Assembly (NCBI GenBank): GCA_017428565.1
Contig: JAFRQP010000033.1
Coordinates: forward strand, 1 to 56,394
Source: Oscillospiraceae bacterium
Lineage (GTDB): Bacteria > Bacillota > Clostridia > Oscillospirales > Oscillospiraceae
Reading direction: 5' to 3'
Length of the DNA: 56,394 nt
Position numbers and translations under genes: made by a program. The notes below the pieces were generated by a model that did no database searches, was not told the origin of the DNA, and saw only the letters and a program-made list of their open reading frames with translations. Position 1 is the first letter of the stretch, and each line of letters starts with the position of its first letter. Of the stretch, positions 42,582-50,621 are shown piece by piece.

Positions 42582-42911
42582 GTTTTTTCCTCTCTTTCTT
42601 TGCGCTTCTATACACCTAAAACAAAATTAGCCTTTGAAAAAACGGAAATTCGCAAAAGTAGTCAAAACATTCTACAAAGTTATTCTATCGAAGCGATTTC
42701 CCCATTTTTCGCATAGAGCATAAACAAAAAGCGCCCCGATCAAGGGCGCTTTTAATATGGTATCTGTTTGGAAACTAGAGTGTATTATAGTTGTTAAATA
42801 ATTATGGTGCAGTTTTTTTCGATCTCGTGAAAACAGTCCTATTGCTAATTGTGTTAAACCGACAAGAGGTAAATGCTGGGGGGAAAAATCAACACTTCTG
42901 CGTACATTAAG
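42582..42911. other. Intergenic junction between ICE backbone and AT-rich cargo
   Basis: No gene seen. Base composition changes sharply here. It contains the hairpin at 42726-42754 and, upstream of the sigma gene, AT-rich DNA that could hold its promoter. Confidence 0.4.
42726..42754. terminator. Terminator of the AT-rich cargo operon
   Basis: AAAAGCGCCC/GGGCGCTTTT stem with 7-nt loop. On the minus strand it lies 158 bp after the HExxH gene. Confidence 0.8.
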
Positions 42912-45503
42912 TTATCTAGAGTTTTTCGCTTTTGTCGCAATATCATTGTGATATTCAAGAATCCGTTTGTAATATACAGCGTCAAAAAAGCGACCATTAA
43001 GTATTACAGATTTATACAAATCGCGAACTTCAGAAAACGAATCGGTTTTTTTTCGCATAGTTAATTGGATCGATCCTTTGCCAACTGTGACGGAACGCAA
43101 CGTTTCTCTTAAATAGTCAACAACAGATATTAAAGCATTTCTTGAGATGTAGTGTATGTTTTTGTTCGGCGGCCATCTTGTGAAATGTGGTTTTTGAATA
43201 CTATTATCACTATATAATGCGCGGATACAATTTTCAATCCTTCCAGAAAAATCCATGGACTCAAAGGAGTAAAGCTTCTTAAGCTCAGCGCTAATGCACT
43301 TTACACCTTCTTCGCCACTTTGAAAAATGTTTTCTTCTAGGCACGCTGTGATGACGATCGCAATGCGCTGAATGAAGTTGACACCTTCAATACTATCTTC
43401 TGATGGGTTAAGTGCTGCTTCTGACACGAAAGCTTTGAGATAATCAAAGGAACTGATCCCAAGTAGTTTTATAACCATTGCATCTGCATAGCATTCTTTA
43501 AAAAAATCTGCACAGGCCTCAATAGTATCAGCAAAAATTATTCCCGTTGGATTCTCATACTCTTTTCTCTCAAAGTTTTCTATAAGTCTAATCCAATTAT
43601 TGATATTTGAGCTATTAAAAATTGATTGTTCTTCCTGTGTTTTAGCGGCGCTACAAAGCTGACCATAGGTTTCTTGGGTCAATATTTTCTCTTTAAAACA
43701 TGCCTTAAGTGCTTTAACAGCACTATTAAGATAGAGGGGCGCACCTTCGGGAACATATTGACTCATCTCTTTGTTGAGCTTCCTAAATACTACCGAGCTC
43801 AAATTCCGTTGATCTAAAACGCTTGTAAAATTGTTGATTAGTTCGAAGCACAAATATCCTTGCATATATTCAAGCCTTTTCTGCCGCTCACGCATTGTAT
43901 CGCCAAAAATGTGCATACATTCATGCGCGAGCTGAACAACAAACTGTCCTGGTTTATAGATATAGGACAAGGGAAATTCAATAATATATACTTGTTGATC
44001 ACTTTGTGCGGCAGCTTCAACTTTAAACATCTTGGATATTCTCATCTGCTGGTTAAGCATAGGAACTAGCAAGAAACTATATACACGATCTGGTTCCTTT
44101 TTGTTATCTGAACGTATAAGTGCCGCAGAGAATTGACTTAAAAACAGGTGATATAATTCCAAAATGGACTCAGATAGAGTACTATAAATTGCAGCAGTGC
44201 TTCCAAGTCGGTGAAATATTACATCATCAACCTTAGTTATTTGATCAGTAAGCTGACTCCATGCACGAACAAATCTGTCAATACTATACTGGCTTCGTTT
44301 AAGCAAACTGCGTAAGCTACCATCTTTTGCTGAATATCCAGGTATTTCTCCCTCTAAATACTTGTTAGCTACATTGAGGCATCCCCAGACCAAATAGGAT
44401 GGGCCGTGCAATACAGGAAGCTTGTCCATGTGGGCATGGATACTTGTAAGCTCCATAAAAGCGTCAGCCCAAGGAAAATCAAGGGTTTTGTACACTTCAA
44501 GATAACGACTGTACTCATTGGATAGAATATCGTGTGGAGGATTCTCTTGAGATATTGCTCTCGTAGCTCCATCACAGATTTTTTCTAAATCTTTCGAAGG
44601 AGATTGCTGGAATTCTGTGTATATGTTCCAACATGCAGAATCAACTTTATCAGATTTAGATAAAAAATAGTTTAATAACCTCCAAAATTGGTTGCCGGTT
44701 ACATCGGCAGTGAGCATAAAATCGTTTTCTCCATAACTCATGTAGCACTTGCTTTTAGGTAAATAGGGGTGGGGGGAGTCAAGGAGCGGGTATTTGATGA
44801 CGCGATTGAATTCCTCCTTGCTTCGTATTGAGCCACGGACACAAATTGAAAACGGCCCTTCCTGTTTGTTCATGTTTGTCTCTATAGTGCTTTCAAAAGC
44901 ATTGCCAACCAAGGGTATGTTCACGAAAGTATACGTTTTTCTCGCTGTCGCCTGACTAATAGACAAGGCATTATTCAGCGTTGTAGAAATGTCATTTGTA
45001 TACCAAAGAACAACAAGATCGCATAAGTTTACAGAGTTATATACTACATAGCGGCAGGATTTATCGTTATCAAATCTTGATAGATAATCCCATAAAGCAT
45101 CTTCGTATGGTTCTTCAGAAGAATGATATGCTCCATAGACAAGTGTAACAAGTAAGAAAGGATATTGTTTAAGAGTTTTTTCAGACCAAAAACTATTTAT
45201 CCTTTCGCACCGGTTAGTTCCGTTAGATAAATTTGCAACGATATGAACCGGATGATAACTAACATTGCGAGACATCTCTCGTAATACTTCTTTTTTGTCT
45301 TCTGCTAATTTTTCCATCCAGTCTGGAGACGACAAGGTCGAAAGCTTATATATTGAAAGAGCGTCAAATCCCCCTACTGTAAAAAAGCTGCGCCTGTCAG
45401 GCTTGTCCTTACTGATGGCACAAATCTCTTCGTATGCCCGGCAATGATCGCTATGAACTTTGCTGAGTAATAAGGTGCGCACATCTCTATTATTATCGCT
45501 CAT
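42912..45503 (-). CDS. 863-residue protein with HExxH zinc-metallopeptidase-like motif (unrecognised)
   Basis: Large, probably cytosolic protein I cannot assign to a named family. The zinc motif HECMH in QFVVQLAHECMHIFGD (~residue 525) is followed ~150 residues later by FKECYADAMVIKLLGI, whose Glu/Asp fit the third ligand of gluzincin-type peptidases. The N-terminal ~300 residues look like a separate alpha/beta domain (FFTVGGFDALSIYKL; YNSVNLCDLVVLWY). No signal peptide or membrane helix is seen. The ATG at 45503 has GGAGG 6 nt upstream; the TTG at 45515 is rejected. It is the last gene of an AT-rich operon inserted in the ICE backbone. Defence or toxin function is inference. Confidence 0.8.
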   Translation of the reverse strand: MSDNNRDVRTLLLSKVHSDHCRAYEEICAISKDKPDRRSFFTVGGFDALSIYKLSTLSSPDWMEKLAEDKKEVLREMSRNVSYHPVHIVANLSNGTNRCERINSFWSEKTLKQYPFLLVTLVYGAYHSSEEPYEDALWDYLSRFDNDKSCRYVVYNSVNLCDLVVLWYTNDISTTLNNALSISQATARKTYTFVNIPLVGNAFESTIETNMNKQEGPFSICVRGSIRSKEEFNRVIKYPLLDSPHPYLPKSKCYMSYGENDFMLTADVTGNQFWRLLNYFLSKSDKVDSACWNIYTEFQQSPSKDLEKICDGATRAISQENPPHDILSNEYSRYLEVYKTLDFPWADAFMELTSIHAHMDKLPVLHGPSYLVWGCLNVANKYLEGEIPGYSAKDGSLRSLLKRSQYSIDRFVRAWSQLTDQITKVDDVIFHRLGSTAAIYSTLSESILELYHLFLSQFSAALIRSDNKKEPDRVYSFLLVPMLNQQMRISKMFKVEAAAQSDQQVYIIEFPLSYIYKPGQFVVQLAHECMHIFGDTMRERQKRLEYMQGYLCFELINNFTSVLDQRNLSSVVFRKLNKEMSQYVPEGAPLYLNSAVKALKACFKEKILTQETYGQLCSAAKTQEEQSIFNSSNINNWIRLIENFERKEYENPTGIIFADTIEACADFFKECYADAMVIKLLGISSFDYLKAFVSEAALNPSEDSIEGVNFIQRIAIVITACLEENIFQSGEEGVKCISAELKKLYSFESMDFSGRIENCIRALYSDNSIQKPHFTRWPPNKNIHYISRNALISVVDYLRETLRSVTVGKGSIQLTMRKKTDSFSEVRDLYKSVILNGRFFDAVYYKRILEYHNDIATKAKNSR

Positions 45504-45518
45504 TAGTTCCTCCAACCT

Positions 45519-46457
45519 TTACCCAATAATGAAGATCAATAACCGCCACAATGTCTGAAGTCGATTGTATTGTCTGTTTTTGAATTCAGGCGTTCTAAGC
45601 ATGAGAGATAACTGACTTGAAATTGATCTATAACTTATAACTGTTGGTGCCAAAATTGCCTTATGCTTTTCAGCAGACTCCTTATCTTTACTTGTTGGGT
45701 ATTCTTTATCTGAGATTTCTTTGTCAAGCAAAGATTGAAATTCGCTTACACATGCTTTAGCGGCGCTGAACACGGCTCCGGCGTGTAGCCCTAGAAGCTT
45801 CCTGCTTACATCAGTAATATCATCATATTCAAATGTGCTTAGTATTTTATGGAGACATCCTTCTTGTGAAAGCTTGTTAAAGTATTGCTCATATTCATGG
45901 CTCTCGAATATATTCGAAATATTACCATTCGAGAATTGTTGTGCTTCCTTAGTAATATTTTCCGGATACACCATCAGAGTACGACAAACTTCATTTCTAG
46001 CCTGTACTAAATTAGTTTGGCAAGCGTGAGGACAAGTATCACGCATACAGAGCCAACGTAGCGGACAAATTTTGTCATCCCCTAATGCTATTTTTGTGTG
46101 AAGTGACTCAAAAATATAACGTTCAAATGCGAGATCATAAATATCGTTTACTGATAGCGCGTTATGCAGGAAGAAGTGCTGCTTTTGTTTCCAGTCTACG
46201 ACGGCGTAAAAACTGTCGTGTAAAAGATTCAGTAAAGAAAACGGATCAGGTACTTGTATATCATCTTTACTGTAATTAAGCGTAGTTAGGAGTAATGTTG
46301 AAATGGACGCACGCCGCTTCTGATAAATGGGCTCCTTTTCATCCGGCTGCAAAAAAAAGCTCTCGTAAGTTTCCCGATGCAGTTTAAAAAGTGTAGCAGC
46401 GTCTCTAGCTGCACAATGCCGGTCATTCATTCCTCTGTAAACTAGTACATCATGCAA
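45519..46457 (-). CDS. 312-residue unrecognised protein, second-last gene of the cargo operon
   Basis: Mostly helical protein without a recognised domain. A cysteine cluster CPLRWLCMRDTC followed by PHAC (~residues 131-146) could bind zinc. The C-terminus is hydrophobic (LWRLLIFIIG). Start is unclear: the first possible codon is TTG 46457 and the first ATG (46430) directly abuts AGAGG. It is in the same reading frame as the upstream membrane-protein gene, separated only by TAA 46482-46484 and eight sense codons. It could thus be the second half of one longer protein interrupted by a stop. The HExxH gene follows within 15 nt. Confidence 0.68.
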   Translation of the reverse strand: MHDVLVYRGMNDRHCAARDAATLFKLHRETYESFFLQPDEKEPIYQKRRASISTLLLTTLNYSKDDIQVPDPFSLLNLLHDSFYAVVDWKQKQHFFLHNALSVNDIYDLAFERYIFESLHTKIALGDDKICPLRWLCMRDTCPHACQTNLVQARNEVCRTLMVYPENITKEAQQFSNGNISNIFESHEYEQYFNKLSQEGCLHKILSTFEYDDITDVSRKLLGLHAGAVFSAAKACVSEFQSLLDKEISDKEYPTSKDKESAEKHKAILAPTVISYRSISSQLSLMLRTPEFKNRQYNRLQTLWRLLIFIIG

Positions 46458-46481
46458 TGTAGCTGCAGCTCGCTCTTCATA

Positions 46482-47657
46482 TTATGAATTGCTAGCAATA
46501 TCTTTAGTGCTATAGCAAATATGAAAAAATGTTTGGCAAAAATCTTCCCAAAGAAATGTATTATTTTGGGCTGGTTTATTATGAAAGCTTAAGAGCTTAC
46601 TATATAATTTCGAATGAAAACACGAGAGATCATAAAGTTTGGAGAAGATAAGACTACATGTTTTATAATAAGAAATAATGAACCAGCCAAATAAAGATTG
46701 TTTATAATTTAGGCCAAATGATTTTATTGACTCATCTATGGAGTTTAGTTGATCTCTGCTACAGTTCTGTCGCGTCAATATCTTGTTATAGTGCGTTTGT
46801 CTTGAAGAATAAAGCTTATCAGATAATGGCTTACAAAGCTGCGAGGATTTGAGATCAATATATGCCAACTCAGCGTTAAGAAGTGCTTCATCCGTCATAT
46901 ACGCGGAAAGAACCAGACCAAGAGTTGATAAAAGGGCTGACAGTAACACAACATAAGCTCGAAATGGGAATCCTGGTGTTTTGCCATTTTCCTCAATAAC
47001 AAAATAAACAATTTCCACAATAACGAGAAGAATGATAAAAATGGCAACACGTGTAAATCCATGATGTCGATTGCTTAGTATTATTTGCCGGCTTTGCTGA
47101 AAGCGAGTCTGTTTTCCGCTTTCTACGCCAGCACTAATCCGTGCCGAATGTGATATCCAGCTTTTACCTGCTTCTTCAAGTATTTTTAGGATAATTCCAA
47201 TTAAAATTCCACTACTAATGTACGGACTTATGCTGCTGACTATTATTGCATAGGATGTCCCATCCAATTGATTGAAGAGTTTATCAGGTTCATCAAGAAT
47301 TGTAAATGAGCAAGTATAAATCAAAATAGTAGAAATTGCGATAAAAATATCTGAAACGGAATGAAAATTGAATCGAAATAATAATTGATAAACACACAAA
47401 AACAAAGGTAAAACGGATAGTAAAGCTGGAAAAATTAATAAATGAAAATATAAGTAAAGAATAATAACTAAAATTGCAAAAAAAATATAAATATACCTAA
47501 AAATATTGCACAGTCTTTCTTGCCCCCAAAAAAATTTAGAGATTGTAAACTTGTGCTCTGACTGAATAAAAAAAACATGAAAGAACGCCTCAGAGGCAAT
47601 GAAGATTAAACATGCTATAATGTTAATCAAAATAATAACAGTATCGAGGAGGCCCAT
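46482..47657 (-). CDS. Multi-pass membrane protein of the cargo operon (unrecognised)
   Basis: About 391 residues from the ATG at 47657 (MGLLDTVIIL). The frame is open to TTG 47741, and ATG 47684 is another option; none has a strong ribosome site. Seven or more hydrophobic helices are visible: ~4-30, ~55-75, ~80-100, ~110-130, ~150-175 and a pair at ~220-280. A soluble C-terminal region of ~110 residues follows. It lacks transporter or enzyme motifs I know. Very AT-rich codon use contrasts with the host. As the membrane partner of a three-gene cassette it could be a sensor or pore-forming effector (inference). Confidence 0.68.
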   Translation of the reverse strand: MGLLDTVIILINIIACLIFIASEAFFHVFFIQSEHKFTISKFFWGQERLCNIFRYIYIFFAILVIILYLYFHLLIFPALLSVLPLFLCVYQLLFRFNFHSVSDIFIAISTILIYTCSFTILDEPDKLFNQLDGTSYAIIVSSISPYISSGILIGIILKILEEAGKSWISHSARISAGVESGKQTRFQQSRQIILSNRHHGFTRVAIFIILLVIVEIVYFVIEENGKTPGFPFRAYVVLLSALLSTLGLVLSAYMTDEALLNAELAYIDLKSSQLCKPLSDKLYSSRQTHYNKILTRQNCSRDQLNSIDESIKSFGLNYKQSLFGWFIISYYKTCSLIFSKLYDLSCFHSKLYSKLLSFHNKPAQNNTFLWEDFCQTFFHICYSTKDIASNS

Positions 47658-47792
47658 GTTGTCATCGTCTCTTTCGTTCAGCATATAATTGTATATAATA
47701 TAGCGAAGCACCGCATAGTACTTTTCTGCAATAAAGTACAAACGGTGCTTGCGTCTAGGTTCCTATAATAGTTAGGAACAAATCTTTGAACT

Positions 47793-48008
47793 CTATCCTC
47801 GTCTAGCTGAAATGTTTTTCCTGCTTTCAACGAGATCCCGAACATGTACAACTGGCATCTCAGAGAGAGCATGATCCACACCATTATTGGCAATATGATA
47901 AGAAACTTCGTCAAATTTGTAAAAATAAGAAAACTCTTCTGCTTCCGGTGAAACAGTTTGGGTATTTCTCTCAAGACTAAAATTATCAAAATTCATATTC
48001 GCCAACAT
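47793..48008 (-). CDS. Small first ORF of the cargo operon, possibly frameshifted
   Basis: 71-residue frame, MLANMNFDNFSLERNTQTVS onwards, acidic and protein-like. Near its end another frame continues with LDEDRVQRFVPNYYRNLDAS down to 47678, so the original gene may have been ~105 residues and been shifted by an indel near 47810-47830. No family recognised. It lies about 215 nt downstream of the promoter at 48230-48258. Confidence 0.45.
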   Translation of the reverse strand: MLANMNFDNFSLERNTQTVSPEAEEFSYFYKFDEVSYHIANNGVDHALSEMPVVHVRDLVESRKNISARRG

Positions 48009-48341
48009 TCACTTTCAAAAAATTATCAAAAAAGCGCACTAGCGCTAACGACCCTTTGGAGAGGATTTATCAACGACACATTAGATGCAGAAATCTACAC
48101 AACTATTCTTCATCAAGATATACTATGCCAAAAAAAAGAAATGGTGAGCATCCATCGTTGAAAAGCTATAGCCTACTTATAATACATCAATAGGGTAAAA
48201 ATTACAAGAGCCAATTATTTTTCATCAATATTGTAGCATAATTGCTTAGGGGTTTCAATAGTTTTTAGTTATTTTTTCATCTAAGATGCTGAGAATGTGA
48301 CTCTTCCCGATAAGAAACTTCAACCTAACTGCTAGGTTCCA
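48009..48341. other. AT-rich promoter region of the cargo operon
   Basis: No gene seen. It holds the minus-strand promoter at 48230-48258 and, in the leader, a short AGCGC/GCGCT hairpin followed by six T (48028-48046), a possible attenuator. Confidence 0.4.
48230..48258 (-). promoter_or_regulatory. Promoter of the AT-rich cargo operon
   Basis: On the minus strand: TTGAAA (48253-48258), 17-bp spacer, TACAAT (48230-48235). A good match to sigma-A consensus in correct orientation. Confidence 0.6.
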
Positions 48342-48782
48342 TTAGTTTTTGTCTAACGGTGAGACATATTTTTCTGCCTCGCGCTCTTTCAGACGCTTTT
48401 CAAGTATCTTGCTACATACGCGGTAGGTATGCTCCGGATCATCGTCCTCGTCCAGATCGGTCTTAACAGCGGTGACCGGTAGATACGGCGGATCGGGGTG
48501 AAAGAACGTGTAGAGCTTCCGCTTCTTCAAATATCGCTTGTAGTCGTCGCGATCCAGTACCGCGTCATATTCTCCGCTGTCGAGCTGCTCGATGACACCC
48601 TTTCGCAGCAGCATATCGATCCAGCCCTGCCCGTGCTCCTCGTGCCATAGGGGGCTGACACAAACGCCGAGGATTTGCTCGTAGCTCATAGGCGCGCATT
48701 TGAGCCATAAAGCCCGCATGACCTTGCGCTCCTGCCATGTTAAGTTATAGGTTGGATTGTTTCTCTTTGCTATGGAGCTCAT
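48342..48782 (-). CDS. Winged-helix-like ICE protein (unassigned)
   Basis: 146-residue protein. The N-terminal part (YNLTWQERKVMRALWLKCAPMSYEQILGV) recalls BlaI/MecI-like winged helices; the rest is polar and acidic (DLDEDDDPEHTY). It starts 7 nt after the SLOG-type gene with GGAGTG 8 nt before the ATG. The last codons lie in a degenerate ICE palindrome. With the canonical palindrome the frame would read VSP-TGA, but a G-to-T change makes TTA and the protein runs three codons further to TAA. Confidence 0.68.
   Translation of the reverse strand: MSSIAKRNNPTYNLTWQERKVMRALWLKCAPMSYEQILGVCVSPLWHEEHGQGWIDMLLRKGVIEQLDSGEYDAVLDRDDYKRYLKKRKLYTFFHPDPPYLPVTAVKTDLDEDDDPEHTYRVCSKILEKRLKEREAEKYVSPLDKN
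48351..48365. repeat. ICE palindrome, degenerate copy 3
   Basis: GTCTAACGGTGAGAC, one mismatch to the canonical core and with eroded flanks. It overlaps the end of the 48342-48782 gene. Confidence 0.7.
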
Positions 48783-48789
48783 GGATATT

Positions 48790-49260
48790 TCACTCCGCTA
48801 CATTGATTATCTTTAAGCCCTGGGATTGGGCATAGTTTACTGTATAAGATGTGCCGCCGGATTGCTCGGTGAGGTAGCAGATGCACAGGCTGCTATAATC
48901 GACCAAGTGGCGGTTTCTCTTGTGCATACAGCCGCTATAATACTGCTCGGAGGTATAGGTGACCTTATCTGCGGGTTTCATGATCCGGTCATACTCCGCT
49001 ACATCTTCCTGCTTCCATCCCCGCGTCTGATCGCGGCAAGGGAGGACAAGGATCAAACGAATCTCCGGGTAGATTTCCCGCAATCGCAAAACAGTTTGCG
49101 CGGCCAGCGTATCAAAGCCGAGCGCGCCGCCGCAGCCGAAATAACGGTAGCCCTGTTCGATGGCCTCGATCACAGCCTTTTCAAGCCTCTTTGCGATTCT
49201 TCGCCGGGACAAAAGCGGTATGTTCCTATGTCCTGTAAAACAAGCAGTACGATCCTTAAT
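48790..49260 (-). CDS. DUF1273/SLOG-family protein
   Basis: About 156 residues of the SLOG (LOG/DprA/YpsA-like) nucleotide-binding superfamily. The family N-terminus ACFTGHRNIPL lies upstream of the first usual start codon (TTG 49212). It continues GCGGALGFDTLAAQ and ends with SGGTSYTVNYAQSQG. No ATG/GTG/TTG precedes the FTGHR motif; the frame is closed by TGA at 49267. The only plausible start is ATT 49258-49260, 6 nt after GAGGTGA. Such proteins bind or process nucleotide ligands; the role here is unknown. Divergent from the XRE regulator, with shared control region. Confidence 0.78.
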   Translation of the reverse strand: MKDRTACFTGHRNIPLLSRRRIAKRLEKAVIEAIEQGYRYFGCGGALGFDTLAAQTVLRLREIYPEIRLILVLPCRDQTRGWKQEDVAEYDRIMKPADKVTYTSEQYYSGCMHKRNRHLVDYSSLCICYLTEQSGGTSYTVNYAQSQGLKIINVAE

Positions 49261-49284
49261 TGAATTTCACCTCGGATTCTCTTG

Positions 49285-49317
49285 ATTATATCGTCCGTTG
49301 TTGAATTAAGTCAACAA
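49285..49317. promoter_or_regulatory. Divergent promoter region with inverted-repeat operator
   Basis: Minus-strand promoter TTGACT (49309-49314), 18-bp spacer, TATAAT (49285-49290) for the SLOG gene. It overlaps an inverted repeat TTGTTGA/TCAACAA (49298-49317). A second TGTTGT/ACAACA pair surrounds a plus-strand TATAAT near 49355. It is a likely binding region for the XRE protein. Confidence 0.6.
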
Positions 49318-49384
49318 GGCACGATTAAGTTTATCGCCTGTTGTGGATATAATTTAACAAGACAACAAGAGAAAGGGTGAAACT

Positions 49385-49639
49385 ATGACCTCCGATGAAC
49401 TGTGCTTACTGCAAATCGGGCAAAGGATTTCAGAGCGCCGGAAGAAGATCGGCTATACGCAGGAGGCGCTTGCCGAAAAAGCAGACTTGACCCCGCAGTT
49501 TGTTTCTTATGCGGAATCCGGCAAACGAGCCATGCGCCCGGAAAACCTTATGAAGATTGCGCGCGCCCTCAATGTAAGCGCGGACTTTCTGCTCACCGGG
49601 GAGGTCACAGAAAAGGATCAGCTTCTCTTGTCGGAATAA
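49385..49639 (+). CDS. XRE-family repressor, apparently truncated
   Basis: 84-residue HTH protein: GQRISERRKKIGYTQEALAE with recognition helix region TPQFVSYAESGKRAMRPENL. It probably controls the divergent SLOG-wHTH unit. The frame stops at TAA 49637-49639, but the next in-frame 27 codons (49640-49723, MRKLTAAQFRTIENIVDECI) match the usual C-terminal end of ICE XRE proteins, so a nonsense change seems to have removed the tail. Confidence 0.8.
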   Translation: MTSDELCLLQIGQRISERRKKIGYTQEALAEKADLTPQFVSYAESGKRAMRPENLMKIARALNVSADFLLTGEVTEKDQLLLSE

Positions 49640-49723
49640 ATGCGAAAGCTCACGGCGGCACAGTTCCGCACGATTGAAAATATCGTGGATGAATGTATCG
49701 CGCTAAACGAGAAGACAGAATAA
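49640..49723 (+). pseudogene. Cut-off C-terminal segment of the XRE repressor
   Basis: In-frame with and directly after the XRE stop. It reads MRKLTAAQFRTIENIVDECI then ALNEKTE-stop. It starts with ATG but has no own ribosome site beyond coupling, so it is either a micro-protein or a lost tail. Confidence 0.5.
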
Positions 49724-50165
49724 TAGACGTGTGAGAGTCAGAGGCTTCCTCTGGCTTTCTTTTTTGCATATAAAAAGGACGCGGCACCGAAGCACCACGT
49801 CCGAAAAACGCTGAACTCCCTTGCCGCGACGCAGCTTTGGCTTCTTTGGAGAAATGCAAAGCAGGAGAAGCGTTTTTGCCGAAGCATAATCGCACTTCTT
49901 CAAATGAAGTCTTATTATACTGCGTCGCAAGCAGATTATACCTTGAGACCATCGGAAAAGCAACGAAGGAAATGTGTCTCACCGTGAGACATATTCCCAT
50001 TTTGAGTTTGATGGGCAACTATATCATAGCGATTATCCTATTATCGTATAGAAAAAAGCGCCTCGGGTTTCCAATATCTTTTTATCAGAAGCTAATTGTG
50101 TGACATCGATGGAATGTATTCAAGCCATGAATTAGATCTCATGATAGAAAGGTATCATGGGATTT
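49724..50165. other. Gene-free ICE stretch with one palindrome
   Basis: No gene I can support. It contains an imperfect GGACG..CGTCC hairpin near 49770-49793 and palindrome copy 4. Confidence 0.35.
49975..49991. repeat. ICE palindrome, copy 4
   Basis: TGTCTCACCGTGAGACA, perfect 17-bp core with central C, intergenic. Confidence 0.85.
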
Positions 50166-50233
50166 ACTATTGAAATAGTCATTGACATTGGCTGACTACT
50201 GTGGTAGTATGATCTTGCAACTACTGCAGTAGT
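50166..50233 (+). promoter_or_regulatory. BlaI-type promoter with three operators
   Basis: Promoter TTGACA (50182-50187), 17-bp spacer, TAGTAT (50205-50210). Palindromes: ACTATTGAAATAGT (50166-50179), ACTACTGTGGTAGT (50195-50208, over the -10) and the perfect ACTACTGCAGTAGT (50220-50233). These match the ACTAC/GTAGT pattern of BlaI/MecI repressors. Confidence 0.8.
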
Positions 50234-50251
50234 CATTCAAAGGAGGTCGGA

Positions 50252-50614
50252 ATGAAGATTAGGCTATTTGATTCCGAGTTAAAGGTGATGGACGTTTTAT
50301 GGGATGGAGGTGAATTAACGGCCGGTCAGATTGCCAAGTTGCTGAATAAACGTATCGGATGGAACCGCAATACCACATATACGGTGATTAACAAACTTGT
50401 TCAAAAGGGAGCTATCGTGCGTAATGAACCAAGCTTTCTCTGCAAAGCTGTAATATCGAAAGAGGAAGTACAACTACAAGAAGCAGAGGAGCTGATTGAC
50501 AAGTTCTTTGATGGATCTGCCGAATTATTTCTCTCTGCATATATAGGAGGCAAGACTTTATCAAAGGACGAAATCAATCGTCTCAAACAGCTTATTGAGG
50601 ATCTTAGTTCGTGA
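50252..50614 (+). CDS. BlaI/MecI/CopY-family repressor
   Basis: 120-residue winged-helix repressor: DSELKVMDVLWDGGELTAGQIAKLL and WNRNTTYTVINKLVQKGAI are the family DNA-binding core, followed by a dimerisation tail. It should bind the three ACTAC/GTAGT palindromes upstream and be cleaved after signalling by the M56 protease downstream. AAAGGAGG lies 6-7 nt before the ATG. Confidence 0.9.
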   Translation: MKIRLFDSELKVMDVLWDGGELTAGQIAKLLNKRIGWNRNTTYTVINKLVQKGAIVRNEPSFLCKAVISKEEVQLQEAEELIDKFFDGSAELFLSAYIGGKTLSKDEINRLKQLIEDLSS

Positions 50615-50621
50615 GCTAGCC

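Noticed and set aside
42912-45503. Assignment of the HExxH protein to a named protease or nucleotide-cyclase family.
   Set aside because: Only the zinc motif pattern is convincing; N-terminal similarity to other conflict-system domains is too weak to claim by eye.
49637-49639. Stop-codon reassignment explaining the in-frame TAA in the XRE gene.
   Set aside because: TAA, TAG and TGA all end other intact genes in the window, so a local nonsense change is simpler.
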